Assembly (NCBI RefSeq): GCF_040111675.1
Contig: NZ_CP157794.1
Coordinates: 1,509,501-1,573,500, forward strand
Length of the DNA stretch: 64,000 nt
Direction: 5' to 3'
From: Salinarimonas sp.
Lineage (GTDB): Bacteria; Pseudomonadota; Alphaproteobacteria; Rhizobiales; Beijerinckiaceae
Positions within the stretch are counted from its first letter, which is position 1. Each line of letters starts with the position of its first letter. Of the stretch, positions 19,226 to 26,957 are shown in pieces. The notes below the pieces were generated by a model. That model searched no databases, was not told the DNA's origin, and saw only the letters and a list, made by a program, of their open reading frames with translations. The translations under genes and the position numbers were made by a program.

Positions 19226-19871
19226 TCTCATCCCCCTCAGTGGACGCCTCGCCCACGGGAGCGCGCGCGACGTCGGCATTCCACGTCGCGACGGTCAGCA
19301 CGACACCAACGGCTGTCAAGAAGATAATCGCATATCGGTAGAATCGCTGCAGCTTCTTCGCGGCGTTCCGGCGCTTGTTCCCGGAGAGCTTTCCATCGGC
19401 GTAATCCGCGTCGTCGTAGCGACTGTAATGAGAGATGCCGGTGGTCAAGCCGAATTCCGGCCCGATCAGCTTCCTGAGGTGTCCCTCCTGCTCGAACCGT
19501 TCATTGAAGCGAACGGCTCCCCTCAGCATCTTGTGATAGACCCCCAAATCGAGCCGCATGACCGCGAAGAGCGCGAACGCGGACAGGAGAACGATCACGC
19601 CGCTGATGTGAAAGGCGCCGGAAAGGCCGAACAGCCGTGCCGAAAGCAGGCTCTCCTCGAAGCGCGTGAACAGAAACGCCGCCAAGCCGAGCGCCGCCAC
19701 GACGAGGGTCAGCCCCATCTGGCGGCTCTTCACGGCCATCTCGTTGAAGTGCTGCTGCGTCTCGACCGCGCGCTCCCAGACGCGCAGCTTCATCTCGAGC
19801 AGCCGGTCCTCGTGCTCGAGCCGCGCCTTCAGTCTCTCGGGGTCCTCCGGCGCGGGCGTCGTCTGGCTCAT
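19194..19871 (-). CDS. Unrecognised three-segment membrane protein
   Basis: The 225-residue protein has a charged, coiled-coil-like N-terminus (residues about 8-50), a transmembrane hairpin (about 52-70 and 85-108), a basic/acidic cytosolic stretch, and a third membrane segment (about 178-198) before a polar tail. The general plan recalls effectors of the SLATT type, but no diagnostic motif was found. It starts 8 bp after the ychF stop and overlaps the HAD gene by 32 nt. This pairing suggests that the phosphatase and membrane protein act together. Confidence 0.6.
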   Translation of the reverse strand: MSQTTPAPEDPERLKARLEHEDRLLEMKLRVWERAVETQQHFNEMAVKSRQMGLTLVVAALGLAAFLFTRFEESLLSARLFGLSGAFHISGVIVLLSAFALFAVMRLDLGVYHKMLRGAVRFNERFEQEGHLRKLIGPEFGLTTGISHYSRYDDADYADGKLSGNKRRNAAKKLQRFYRYAIIFLTAVGVVLTVATWNADVARAPVGEASTEGDENVSPTSRPDP

Positions 19872-19878
19872 CGGCAAC

Positions 19879-20976
19879 TCAAGGAGCGAAGCGGAAGTGC
19901 ATCACATCCCCATCGTGCACCACGTACTCTTTTCCTTCAAGCCGCATCTTGCCCGCCTCGCGGGCCCCCGCCTCGCCTTTCAACGAAACATAGTCGTCGT
20001 AGGCGATGGTCTCGGCGCGGATGAAGCCCTTCTCGAAGTCGGTGTGGATGACGCCGGCGGCCTGGGGGGCGCGAGTGCCGTCGACGATGGTCCAGGCGCG
20101 GGCCTCCTTGGGGCCCACCGTGAAATAGGTGAGCAGGCCCAGCAGCCTGTAGCCGGCGCGGATGACGCGGTTGAGGCCGGGCTCGGAGAGGCCCACCGCC
20201 TCGAGATACTCGGCCTGCTCGGCCTCGGGCAGGATGGCGATCTCGCTCTCGATCTTGGCGGAGACGACCACCGCCTGCGCGCCCTCGGCCTTCGCCCGCT
20301 CGAAGACACGCGCGGAGAACGCGTTGCCCTGGTCGGCGGAGCCTTCCTCGACGTTGCAGACGTAGAGCACCGGCTTGGCCGTCATCAGGCCGAGCATGCG
20401 GAAGGCCTTCTCCTCCTCGGCGGAGACCTCGACCAGGCGGGCGGGCTGGCCCTCGCGCAGCAGGACGAGGGCGCGGTTGCAGAGGTCGAGGCTCTCCTTC
20501 GCCTCCTTGTCGCCGCCCTTGGCCTTCTTCTCGAGGCCGAGGACGCGCCGCTCCAGGCTGTCGAGATCGGCGAGCATCAGCTCGGTCTCGATGGTCTCGA
20601 TGTCGGCGATCGGGTCGATCTTGCCCTCGACGTGGGTGACGTCCTCGTCCTCGAAGCAGCGCACCACGTGGGCGACCGCGTCGACCTCGCGGATGTTGGC
20701 GAGGAACTGGTTGCCGAGCCCCTCCCCGCGGGAGGCGCCGCGCACGAGGCCGGCGATGTCGACGAAGGTGAGGCGGGTGGGGATCACCTGCGCCGACTTG
20801 CCGATCGCGGCGAGGGTGTCGAGCCGCTCGTCCGGCACCGCGACGTCGCCCACGTTCGGCTCGATCGTGCAGAACGGATAGTTCGCCGCCTGCGCCGCGG
20901 CCGTCTGCGTCAGCGCGTTGAAGAGCGTGGACTTGCCGACGTTCGGCAGCCCGACGATGCCCATGCGAAAGCCCAT
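19879..20976 (-). CDS. ychF: Redox-regulated ATPase/GTPase YchF (Obg family)
   Basis: YchF/OLA1 is a universally conserved ribosome-associated P-loop NTPase. The 365-residue protein has the P-loop GLPNVGKSTLFNALT, the switch motif DIAGLVRGASRGEGLGNQFL, a coiled-coil insert, and a C-terminal TGS-like domain ending VVHDGDVMHFRF. The NxxE-type specificity loop (CNVEE) suggests ATP rather than GTP. In Rhizobiales ychF usually follows pth directly; here about 1.1 kb of toxin-antitoxin DNA separates them. Confidence 0.96.
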   Translation of the reverse strand: MGFRMGIVGLPNVGKSTLFNALTQTAAAQAANYPFCTIEPNVGDVAVPDERLDTLAAIGKSAQVIPTRLTFVDIAGLVRGASRGEGLGNQFLANIREVDAVAHVVRCFEDEDVTHVEGKIDPIADIETIETELMLADLDSLERRVLGLEKKAKGGDKEAKESLDLCNRALVLLREGQPARLVEVSAEEEKAFRMLGLMTAKPVLYVCNVEEGSADQGNAFSARVFERAKAEGAQAVVVSAKIESEIAILPEAEQAEYLEAVGLSEPGLNRVIRAGYRLLGLLTYFTVGPKEARAWTIVDGTRAPQAAGVIHTDFEKGFIRAETIAYDDYVSLKGEAGAREAGKMRLEGKEYVVHDGDVMHFRFAP

Positions 20977-21116
20977 GTCCGTCCTGCGTATCTCGTGTTC
21001 AGATCTCGTGAGGCGCGACCTCGAAGGGGCTGATCACCGTCACGCCCTCGAAGCGGGTTTCGTGTACCATGTCTTCGCTTCGGGGGAAGCGGCAAATCTC
21101 TCAGCAGGCGCGCGGC

Positions 21117-21335
21117 TCACTTCGGGTCGTCGTCGTAGATCTGGTCCCGCGTCGGCGCCCGGCCGTTCTCGTCGAGAAGGTCCATAGGCGGCCCGGCGAG
21201 GAAGCGCTGCAGAACGGTGCGCTGCGACATCCGCTGCGGCTCCCCCGGTCTGTCGCGTCCCTCGTCGGCTCGCGCAATCGCGTTGTTCTCCGCAGATTCT
21301 GCTTCTTCGGACCGTTCCGATCTCTCGTCTTCCAT
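21117..21335 (-). CDS. Small antitoxin-tail-like protein
   Basis: This 72-residue hydrophilic protein begins at ATG 21335 with AGGAGAAGG upstream. Its first half is acidic and disordered-looking. Its second half, RFLAGPPMDLLDENGRAPTRDQIYDDD, follows the same pattern as the C-terminal tail of the nearby VapB-like antitoxin (GFLAGPEW... PLPKREEIYEE). It could be a remnant or orphan antitoxin, or a protein that interacts with the same toxin. It lies downstream of the toxin gene. Confidence 0.5.
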   Translation of the reverse strand: MEDERSERSEEAESAENNAIARADEGRDRPGEPQRMSQRTVLQRFLAGPPMDLLDENGRAPTRDQIYDDDPK

Positions 21336-21390
21336 AGGCCTTCTCCTGCGGCGGGATCGTTCCTCCGAACGCAAGGCCCTCCCGCGATCT

Positions 21391-21831
21391 TCAAACGTCT
21401 CGCAATATCGTATCGATGCTCGTCGTGAACGGGTCGACCACGCGGAGGCCTTCGATCTGCAGACCATCGTGAAGATCTTCGGTCAGCAAGAGCTCGCAAC
21501 CGTGGTCGAGAGCCGATGCGACGAGAACCGCATCCCACCATGACAGCATGCGACCCCGGCGGAGGTCGAGCGCTCGCATGACGGTCTTCGCCGTCAGCTC
21601 CACCTTGCAGAACGAGGTGAGGAAGTGAACCTTGGTCTCGAGTTCGTCCCTTCCGTTGTCGAAGCGTCTAAGCGACACCGACACGAACTCGTTCAGGACT
21701 TGCGGACTGATCACCACGAGGCCGCGGGCGACCAGACGCTCAACCCAAGCCGTCGCCGCGCTCCGCTTCAGAGGCTCGGTCGGATCCCGCATGTAGATCA
21801 GCACGTTCGTATCGACGAAGACGCTCTTCAT
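21391..21831 (-). CDS. PIN-domain toxin (VapC-like RNase)
   Basis: The 146-residue PIN domain begins FVDTNVLIYMRD, which supplies the first catalytic aspartate. The glutamate occurs in VLNEFVSV, and WWDAVLVASAL plus LLLTEDL give the C-terminal aspartates, so the active site is complete. VapC toxins cleave tRNA or rRNA under stress. It starts inside the preceding antitoxin frame (92-nt overlap) and is inserted between pth and ychF. Confidence 0.85.
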   Translation of the reverse strand: MKSVFVDTNVLIYMRDPTEPLKRSAATAWVERLVARGLVVISPQVLNEFVSVSLRRFDNGRDELETKVHFLTSFCKVELTAKTVMRALDLRRGRMLSWWDAVLVASALDHGCELLLTEDLHDGLQIEGLRVVDPFTTSIDTILRDV

Positions 21832-22045
21832 AGATTTCCTCGCGCTTCGGCAGCGGCCCGCCCTTCGACCGCCATTCGGGTCCGGCGAGAAAGCCGGCCA
21901 ACGCCTCTTTCTGCGTCAGCTGACGACCGATCCGCTGCTCCACCGTCTCCGAGACGAACCGCGACAGGCTCTTGCCCTGCTTCGCCGCCTCGACGCGCGC
22001 CCGTGCGAGGACCTCCTCGTCGAGGCTGATCGTCACGTTCTTCAT
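21740..22045 (-). CDS. Ribbon-helix-helix antitoxin (VapB-like)
   Basis: The 101-residue protein opens MKNVTISLDEEVLARARVEA, a ribbon-helix-helix DNA-binding region, followed by SLSRFVSETVEQR and a toxin-binding tail (EALAGFLAGPEW...REEIYEERLRR). It should neutralise the PIN toxin and repress its own operon. The ATG at 22045 follows a near-perfect inverted repeat. The reading frame continues about 30 codons into the toxin gene, longer than the usual small overlap, so the annotated C-terminus may be unusual. Confidence 0.82.
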   Translation of the reverse strand: MKNVTISLDEEVLARARVEAAKQGKSLSRFVSETVEQRIGRQLTQKEALAGFLAGPEWRSKGGPLPKREEIYEERLRRYERADLHAGSDRASEAERGDGLG

Positions 22046-22059
22046 GGCCGCGCTCCGCT

Positions 22060-22088
22060 CACGAAAACACGAGATCCGTGTTCTCGTG
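22060..22088. promoter_or_regulatory. Inverted-repeat operator of the VapBC-like operon
   Basis: CACGAAAACACG (22060-22071) and CGTGTTCTCGTG (22077-22088) match in 11 of 12 positions around a 5-bp spacer. The repeat ends 15 bp before the antitoxin start, where a ribbon-helix-helix antitoxin would bind to autoregulate. Confidence 0.8.
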
Positions 22089-22112
22089 ATGTCGTGCAAG
22101 CGCCCTGCCGTG

Positions 22113-22724
22113 TCAACCGCGCTTCTCCCCCGGGCGCTTCACCTCGCCCCAGCCGCGGCCCTCCATGGCCAGATGCACCTTGTTCTGGAACGAGGCGTCG
22201 TCGCCCTTGGCGAGGAGCTCGGCGGCGTCCGCCACCGCCCGGCACAGGTCCTCCACCCAGGGCTGCTCGGACCTGGCGAAGTCGTTGAGGACGTAGCCGT
22301 GGACCAGCGCCTTGTCGCCGGGATGGCCGATGCCGAGGCGCACGCGGCGATAGTCGTTGCCGCATTGCGCCGTGATCGAGCGCAGGCCGTTGTGGCCGGC
22401 GTTGCCGCCGCCCTTCTTCATGCGCAGCTTGGCCGGCGCGAGGTCGAGCTCGTCGTGGAAGACGCAGACGTCGTCGAGCGGGATCTTGTAGAAGCGCATC
22501 GCCTCGGAGACCGCGCGGCCGCTCTCGTTCATGTAGGTCTGCGGCTTGACGAGCAGCACCCGCTCGCGCCCGACGAGCGCCTCCGACGCCTCGCCCTGGA
22601 AGCGGCGGCGCCAGGGGGCCGCGCCGTGGATGCGGGCGATCTCGTCGATCGCCATGAAGCCGATGTTGTGACGGTTTCCGGCGTAGCGGGCGCCGGGATT
22701 GCCCAGCCCGACGAAGAGGCGCAC
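22113..22724 (-). CDS. pth: Peptidyl-tRNA hydrolase
   Basis: Pth frees tRNA from peptidyl-tRNA that drops off ribosomes. The 203-residue protein has the conserved [21 protein letters not shown] start with the catalytic histidine, [17 protein letters not shown] with the catalytic aspartate, [14 protein letters not shown] and RLGIGHPG. The start is GTG at 22724 with GGGAGGG upstream. It follows rplY in the usual order. Confidence 0.96.
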   Translation of the reverse strand: MRLFVGLGNPGARYAGNRHNIGFMAIDEIARIHGAAPWRRRFQGEASEALVGRERVLLVKPQTYMNESGRAVSEAMRFYKIPLDDVCVFHDELDLAPAKLRMKKGGGNAGHNGLRSITAQCGNDYRRVRLGIGHPGDKALVHGYVLNDFARSEQPWVEDLCRAVADAAELLAKGDDASFQNKVHLAMEGRGWGEVKRPGEKRG

Positions 22725-22749
22725 GGGACCCTCCCCCGAAACGGCGAAA

Positions 22750-22773
22750 CGCTCCGGCCCTTCGGCCGGAGCG
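22750..22773. terminator. Strong hairpin between rplY and pth
   Basis: CGCTCCGGCC (22750-22759) and GGCCGGAGCG (22764-22773) form a perfect 10-bp stem with a 4-nt loop. On the minus strand it lies just after the rplY stop and is followed by GTTTCGCCGTTTC rather than a T-run. It may attenuate or process the rplY-pth transcript. Confidence 0.5.
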
Positions 22774-22807
22774 CGCGCACGAAACAGTCTTGCGAGAAGG
22801 GCGCGGA

Positions 22808-23443
22808 TCAGCCCTCCTCCTCCCCGCCGCCGGACTCGGCCTTCTCGGCGGCCTCCTGCTGCAGCTGCTCGCGCACGCCCGCGGGAACGGCGATCGTGGC
22901 GATGGTGAAGTCGCGATCGGTGATCGTCGGCGTCACGCCCTTGGGCAGGGCGACGGCGGAGATGTGCAGGCTGTCGCCGATGTCGAGCTTGGAGACGTCG
23001 ATCTCGATGGCGTCCGGGATCTTGTCGGCGGGGACGTTCAGCTCGATCGTGTGCCGCACGACGTTGAGCGTGCCGCCGCGCTTGATGCCGACCGACTTCT
23101 CCTCGTTGACGAAGTGCACCGGCACCTCGACCGCGATCGTCTGGCCCTTGCCGACGCGGAAGAAGTCCACGTGGATCGGCATGTCCTTCACCGGGTCGAG
23201 CTGATACTCGCGCGGGATGACGTGCTCGCTCTGGCCGTCGACCTGGATGTCGAAAGCGGTGGTCTTGAAGCCGCCGGCGTAGATCAGCTTCTTGATCTCG
23301 TTGAAGTCGACGGCGATGGCGCGGGGCGGCTTGCCGGCGCCGTAGATCACGGCGGGAACGCGGCCCTGACGACGTGCTTCGCGGGCGGCCCCCTTGCCGG
23401 CCCGATCGCGCGCCACGGCCTGGAGAATCTTGGTCTCGGACAT
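22808..23443 (-). CDS. rplY: 50S ribosomal protein L25/general stress protein Ctc
   Basis: This 211-residue long-form L25 (TL5/Ctc type) binds 5S rRNA. The N-terminal L25 domain includes GKGAARRxRRxGxVPAVIYG and [19 protein letters not shown], and the C-terminal beta domain includes [11 protein letters not shown] and [21 protein letters not shown]. The tail is acidic and glycine/glutamate-rich. The ATG at 23443 follows GAGGAAAA. It leads the rplY-pth unit. Confidence 0.95.
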   Translation of the reverse strand: MSETKILQAVARDRAGKGAAREARRQGRVPAVIYGAGKPPRAIAVDFNEIKKLIYAGGFKTTAFDIQVDGQSEHVIPREYQLDPVKDMPIHVDFFRVGKGQTIAVEVPVHFVNEEKSVGIKRGGTLNVVRHTIELNVPADKIPDAIEIDVSKLDIGDSLHISAVALPKGVTPTITDRDFTIATIAVPAGVREQLQQEAAEKAESGGGEEEG

Positions 23444-23628
23444 GGTCGTGTTTTCCTCAGCGTCTGTCTGGAAACGCCGAAGGCCGCCCGTGATGCGACG
23501 TCGCGTGGGCGGCCCGGCGCGCGCCCGTGCCTCCAAGGGTGTCTAGCGGGCGCGAGCGGGCTTATAGGCGGGTTTGCGGGGGAGGGCAAGCTGCGCCTTT
23601 TTCCTTGTCTGCAAGAGGACGTGCAACC

Positions 23629-23919
23629 ATGGTGCCGCAAGTGCGGTTTCCCGATCAACGCGTTGCTTCCATGGCGTACATCCCTCCGCCCAACCAACTT
23701 CGTGGATTCCCGAGGGCGCACAAGGTTCGTCCCAAGACGGTCATGGACGACGGACGGAAGCGGAGACGCTGGCGAGACGACGACCGGATCTACGAATGGG
23801 ACTATCAGCATGGCCGCGTCGAGGTGTACGATCATCGCGGACGGCACCAGGGCGAGGCAGATCCTGATACCGGGAAACTCATTACTCCGCCCGATCCGAC
23901 CCGGAGAATAGAGCCATGA
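23629..23919 (+). CDS. Stand-alone colicin E3/cloacin-type ribonuclease domain
   Basis: The 96-residue basic protein matches only the C-terminal 16S rRNase domain of colicin E3-like toxins: RKRRRW, IYEWDYQHGRVEVYD, GEADPDTGK and PDPTRRIEP. The catalytic set D58, H61 and E65 is present in the family spacing D-x2-H-x3-E, and R92/R93 fit the conserved arginine. No receptor-binding or translocation domain precedes it. AAGAGGA before ATG 23629 supports this start, and an ATG at 23671 is an alternative. It overlaps the next gene by ATGA, as in toxin-immunity pairs. Such a protein would act as an intracellular toxin or a displaced cassette from a contact-dependent system. Confidence 0.8.
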   Translation: MVPQVRFPDQRVASMAYIPPPNQLRGFPRAHKVRPKTVMDDGRKRRRWRDDDRIYEWDYQHGRVEVYDHRGRHQGEADPDTGKLITPPDPTRRIEP

Positions 23920-24227
23920 AGATGCGCATCATGCATGAGCTCGTCGGCTACGATCCGAAAACGGACCAGGAGAGCTTCTCTTTCCGTGTCCCGGAGGGCC
24001 GCGACGAGGACGTGAAGCGTCTCGTCGCGATCCCCGCGGACGATCCGGACGCCGTCTTCTCCTACGAGCTCGAGCCCGCCAAGGCCAACGACATCGCAGG
24101 CCTGATCGGGGCAGGCCCGCTCGACCCGGCGCTCGCTTATTACCTCGAGCCCTGTTCCGAGCCGCTCCATACGGCGGAGCCCCCGCCGAGCAGCCCTCTG
24201 CAGAGCAGCGAGCGGCCCCGAACGTGA
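23916..24227 (+). CDS. Candidate immunity protein for the colicin E3-like RNase
   Basis: This 103-residue acidic protein overlaps the RNase gene (ATGA at 23916-23919). The first 80 residues (HELVGYDPKTDQESFSFRVPEG... LDPALAYYLEP) look folded and acidic, fitting a partner for a very basic toxin. The last 20 or so residues are proline/serine-rich and run toward a palindromic repeat, so the C-terminus may have been extended by repeat insertion. It does not obviously resemble classical ImmE3. The immunity role rests on gene order and charge. Confidence 0.6.
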   Translation: MKMRIMHELVGYDPKTDQESFSFRVPEGRDEDVKRLVAIPADDPDAVFSYELEPAKANDIAGLIGAGPLDPALAYYLEPCSEPLHTAEPPPSSPLQSSERPRT

Positions 24228-24240
24228 AGACGGACGCGCC

Positions 24241-24294
24241 GCCGCCATCTCCCCGCAGGGGAGGTGGGCCGCGCCAGCGGCCCGGAGGGGTGGG
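24241..24294. repeat. Short palindromic repeat, type 4 (copy a)
   Basis: GCCGCCATCTCCCC followed by GGGGAGGTGGGCCGCGCC and AGCGGCCCGGAGGGGTGGG. The same modules occur at 24774-24890, 54314-54410 and, in part, 59165-59211. It precedes the DUF559 gene. Confidence 0.65.
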
Positions 24295-24381
24295 ACGCGA
24301 GAGGTGAAACTTTTCGGTTGCTTTCCGCGTCGAGCAGGCTACATTGCGCCGAGAACAAAAAGGGATCACGAGGAGCGAGGC

Positions 24382-24771
24382 ATGACCGTACGAGCGAGGG
24401 GGCGGCCGACGACGTCCGTCGCGCCAACGCGGGTGCGCGCGCTGCGTCTCTACCCGACGCCGATGGAGAAGCGGCTCTGGGGTGGGTTGCGCAAGCTGCG
24501 GCCGGCGGGATACCACTTTCGCAGGCAGGTCCCGATCGGCCCCTTCGTCGTGGACTTCGCCTGCCTGAAGGCGCGTCTCGTCGTCGAGGTCGACGGTGCG
24601 CATCACGGCGAGCCGGGGCACGAGGGGCGCGACCGCAGCCGCGACCGGATGCTGCGGGCGGAGGGCTTCCGCGTCGCGCGCTTCTGGAATCGTCAGATCG
24701 CGCTCGAGCTGCCTTACGTGATGGACGAGATCCACGCGCGCCTCACGGACCCGGAACGATACTGGTCGTGA
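24382..24771 (+). CDS. DUF559 (Vsr/very-short-patch-repair-like) endonuclease
   Basis: The 129-residue protein has the PD-(D/E)XK-like core of DUF559 nucleases: MEKRLWGGLRKLRPAGYHFRRQVPIGPFVVDFACLKARLVVEVDG, with the F-V-x-D-F-x-C aspartate and the E-x-D-G metal motif, then GFRVARFWN. Such proteins resemble Vsr mismatch nicking enzymes, but most have unknown roles. The start at ATG 24382 follows AGGAGCGAGG. It is flanked on both sides by type 4 palindromic repeats, so the gene may have arrived by recombination between repeats. Confidence 0.82.
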   Translation: MTVRARGRPTTSVAPTRVRALRLYPTPMEKRLWGGLRKLRPAGYHFRRQVPIGPFVVDFACLKARLVVEVDGAHHGEPGHEGRDRSRDRMLRAEGFRVARFWNRQIALELPYVMDEIHARLTDPERYWS

Positions 24772-24773
24772 CG

Positions 24774-24890
24774 CCGCCATCTCAGCGAAGGGAAGGTGGG
24801 CCGCCCCAGCGGCCCGGGGGGCGGCGCGGCATGCCCGGCCCTCCCCACCCGTCGGCTCTGCGAGCCTCCTCCCTCCCCTGCGGGGAGGGA
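24774..24890. repeat. Palindromic repeat, type 4 (copy b, long form)
   Basis: It starts with GCCGCCATCT and GGAAGGTGGGCCG, contains CAGCGGCCCGG, and ends with the mirror CCTCCCTCCCCTGCGGGGAGGGA. It fills most of the gap between the DUF559 gene and icd. Confidence 0.65.
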
Positions 24891-25018
24891 TCGCCGCCGA
24901 GCACGGCGCACGAACCGTTCACTCCAACCGAACACATCGTTCGCCACAATCTATTTCCCAGAACGTCCGCCTCCGGCTACACGCTCACCGACACCGACAC
25001 CACACGGGGGCCACACCC

Positions 25019-26503
25019 ATGTCCGCACCGTTCGATCCCGCCGACACCCTGTTCACCGCCGGCCCGGGCGCGACGCCCGTGACGGTCGCCTTCGGGGACG
25101 GCATCGGGCCCGAGATCATGGCGGCGAGCCTGCGCGTGCTGAAGGCGGCGGGAGCGGAGATCGCCTGCGAGCCGATCACGATCGGCGAGGCGGTCTATCG
25201 CTCGGGCGAGACCTCGGGCATCCCGGCGGCGGCGTGGGAGACGATCCGGCGCAACGAGGTGCTCTTCAAGGCCCCGATCACGACGCCCCAGGGCGGCGGC
25301 TACAAGAGCCTGAACGTCACCATGCGCAAGGCGCTCGGCCTCTTCGCCAACGTGCGCCCCTGCTCGGCCTACGCGCCCTTCGTGCCGACGCTGCACCCGA
25401 CGATGGACGTCGTCATCGTGCGCGAGAACGAGGAGGACCTCTATGCCGGCATCGAGCACCGGCAGACGGACGACGTCGTCCAGTGCCTCAAGCTGATCAC
25501 GCGCCCGGGCTGCGAGCGCATCGTGCGCTACGCCTTCGAGTACGCCCGCGCCAACGGCCGGCGGAAGGTCACGGCCTTCACCAAGGACAACATCATGAAG
25601 CTCACCGACGGCCTGTTCCGTCGGGTCTTCGAGGAGATCGCGCCGGACTATCCCGAGATCGAGACCGACCACTGGATCATCGACATCGGGGCGGCCAAGC
25701 TCGCGGCGCAGCCGGACCTGTTCGACGTGATCGTGACGCCGAACCTCTACGGCGACATCGTCTCCGACATCGCCGCCGAGGTGACGGGCTCGGTCGGCCT
25801 CGCGCCGTCGGCCAATATCGGCCCGCACGGGGCGATGTTCGAGGCGATCCACGGCTCGGCGCCCACCATCGCCGGCCAGGACGTCGCGAACCCCTCGGGC
25901 CTGCTGCTGGCGGGCGTGATGATGCTCGTCCATCTCGGCCAGGCGGAGGTCGCGACGCGGATCCACAACGCCTGGAAGCGCACGCTCGAGGACGGGATCG
26001 TCACCGCCGACCTCGCCCGCGGCCGCGAGGTCGCGCCGGTGGGCACGCAGGCCTTCGCCGACGCGGTGATCGCGCGGCTCGGCGAGGCGCCGCGCACGCT
26101 CGCCCCGGTCGCCTACCAGGCCGGCGCGCCGCTCGGCGTGCCGCAGGCCGCTCCGCGGAAGAAGCAGGCGAAGGCTCTGGTGGGCGTCGACGTCTTCGTC
26201 CACGACGACACGACCGACCCGGACACGCTCGCCGCGCGGCTGCAGGGGGCGGCGGTGGCGCCCTTCGCGCTGACGTTGCTCACCAATCGCGGCGTCAAGG
26301 TCTGGCCGCAGGGCCTGCCGGAGACGAGCCTCGTCGACCATTGGCGCGCCCGCTTCAAGGCGCCCGAGGGCGCGACGCCGGCCAATGCCGACGTCGCCGC
26401 CCTCCTCGCCGCGCTCGCGGCGGCGGGGGTCGATTTCGTGAAGACCGAGCAGCTCTACACGTTCGACGGGGTGGCGGGGTACTCGCTCGGCCAGGGGGAG
26501 TAA
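25019..26503 (+). CDS. icd: NADP-dependent isocitrate dehydrogenase (long form)
   Basis: This TCA-cycle enzyme converts isocitrate to 2-oxoglutarate. The roughly 494-residue chain is of the Thermus-like long type with a C-terminal extension of about 145 residues (from about 350). FGDGIGPEIM, the substrate loop SLNVTMRKALGLFANVRPC, ENEEDLYAGIEH, KDNIMKLTDGLF and YGDIVSDIAAEVTGSVGLAPSANIG are all present. The start at ATG 25019 is clear. Monocistronic, between repeat-filled gaps. Confidence 0.92.
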   Translation: MSAPFDPADTLFTAGPGATPVTVAFGDGIGPEIMAASLRVLKAAGAEIACEPITIGEAVYRSGETSGIPAAAWETIRRNEVLFKAPITTPQGGGYKSLNVTMRKALGLFANVRPCSAYAPFVPTLHPTMDVVIVRENEEDLYAGIEHRQTDDVVQCLKLITRPGCERIVRYAFEYARANGRRKVTAFTKDNIMKLTDGLFRRVFEEIAPDYPEIETDHWIIDIGAAKLAAQPDLFDVIVTPNLYGDIVSDIAAEVTGSVGLAPSANIGPHGAMFEAIHGSAPTIAGQDVANPSGLLLAGVMMLVHLGQAEVATRIHNAWKRTLEDGIVTADLARGREVAPVGTQAFADAVIARLGEAPRTLAPVAYQAGAPLGVPQAAPRKKQAKALVGVDVFVHDDTTDPDTLAARLQGAAVAPFALTLLTNRGVKVWPQGLPETSLVDHWRARFKAPEGATPANADVAALLAALAAAGVDFVKTEQLYTFDGVAGYSLGQGE

Positions 26504-26566
26504 TCGCCGGCGCGACCTGCCACGAACGGCATCGTGGCGGTCTCGGGCGGGCGCATCGACCCGTGT

Positions 26567-26768
26567 CCTTCCCTGTAGGGGAAGGTGGATCGCCGCGCAG
26601 CGGCGAGACGGATGGGGCGCGGCGCGTGCGCGACGCGTTCCGCGAAGCGGAAGCTCTCCGTCGGCCGGCGGTCTCACCCGTCGAATTCGGCTTCGCCGAA
26701 CGCGCCTGCCGGCGCGCCCCATCCGTCACCGCGCTTTCGCGCGGCGACACCTTCCCCTACAAGGAAGG
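26567..26768. repeat. Long nested palindrome, type 1 (copy A)
   Basis: This 202-bp non-coding element is bounded by CCTTCCCTGTAGGGGAAGG and CCTTCCCCTACAAGGAAGG. Internally it contains GACGGATGGGGCGC, mirrored by GCGCCCCATCCGTC, plus two hairpins (TTCCGCGAAGCGGAA and TTCGGCTTCGCCGAA). Copies B (40280-40475) and C (59360-59553) share the ends and interior; A and B have the same orientation and C is inverted. It occupies most of the icd-sbtA gap, in which no gene is seen. Confidence 0.85.
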
Positions 26769-26957
26769 AGGAGCTTCGGCGCGCCCGCCGAGCTGGAGAA
26801 GAGAAGCGCTCCTGTTGTCCGGCGGCCCGCGACCGGCCGCCGACCGCGCGGTGAACGTTCTCTCGAAGCGAACGATGTCTCCAGAACAATGAATTATCCA
26901 GATCGAGAATAGGCATGTAGTCAGAGGGCCCGCGCCCCTTTCGCGAGCTTCCGCCCC

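Noticed and set aside
19194..19871. Assignment of the membrane protein to the SLATT effector family
   Set aside because: Only the general hairpin-plus-helix layout matches; no diagnostic residues were found.
22750..22773. Intrinsic terminator with full confidence between rplY and pth
   Set aside because: The stem is strong but the T-run is absent; kept only as a possible attenuator or processing hairpin.
23590..23690. Another frame near the colicin-like gene reading CRKCGFPIN as a zinc-ribbon remnant
   Set aside because: It is too short, has no second cysteine pair and no continuation; probably chance.
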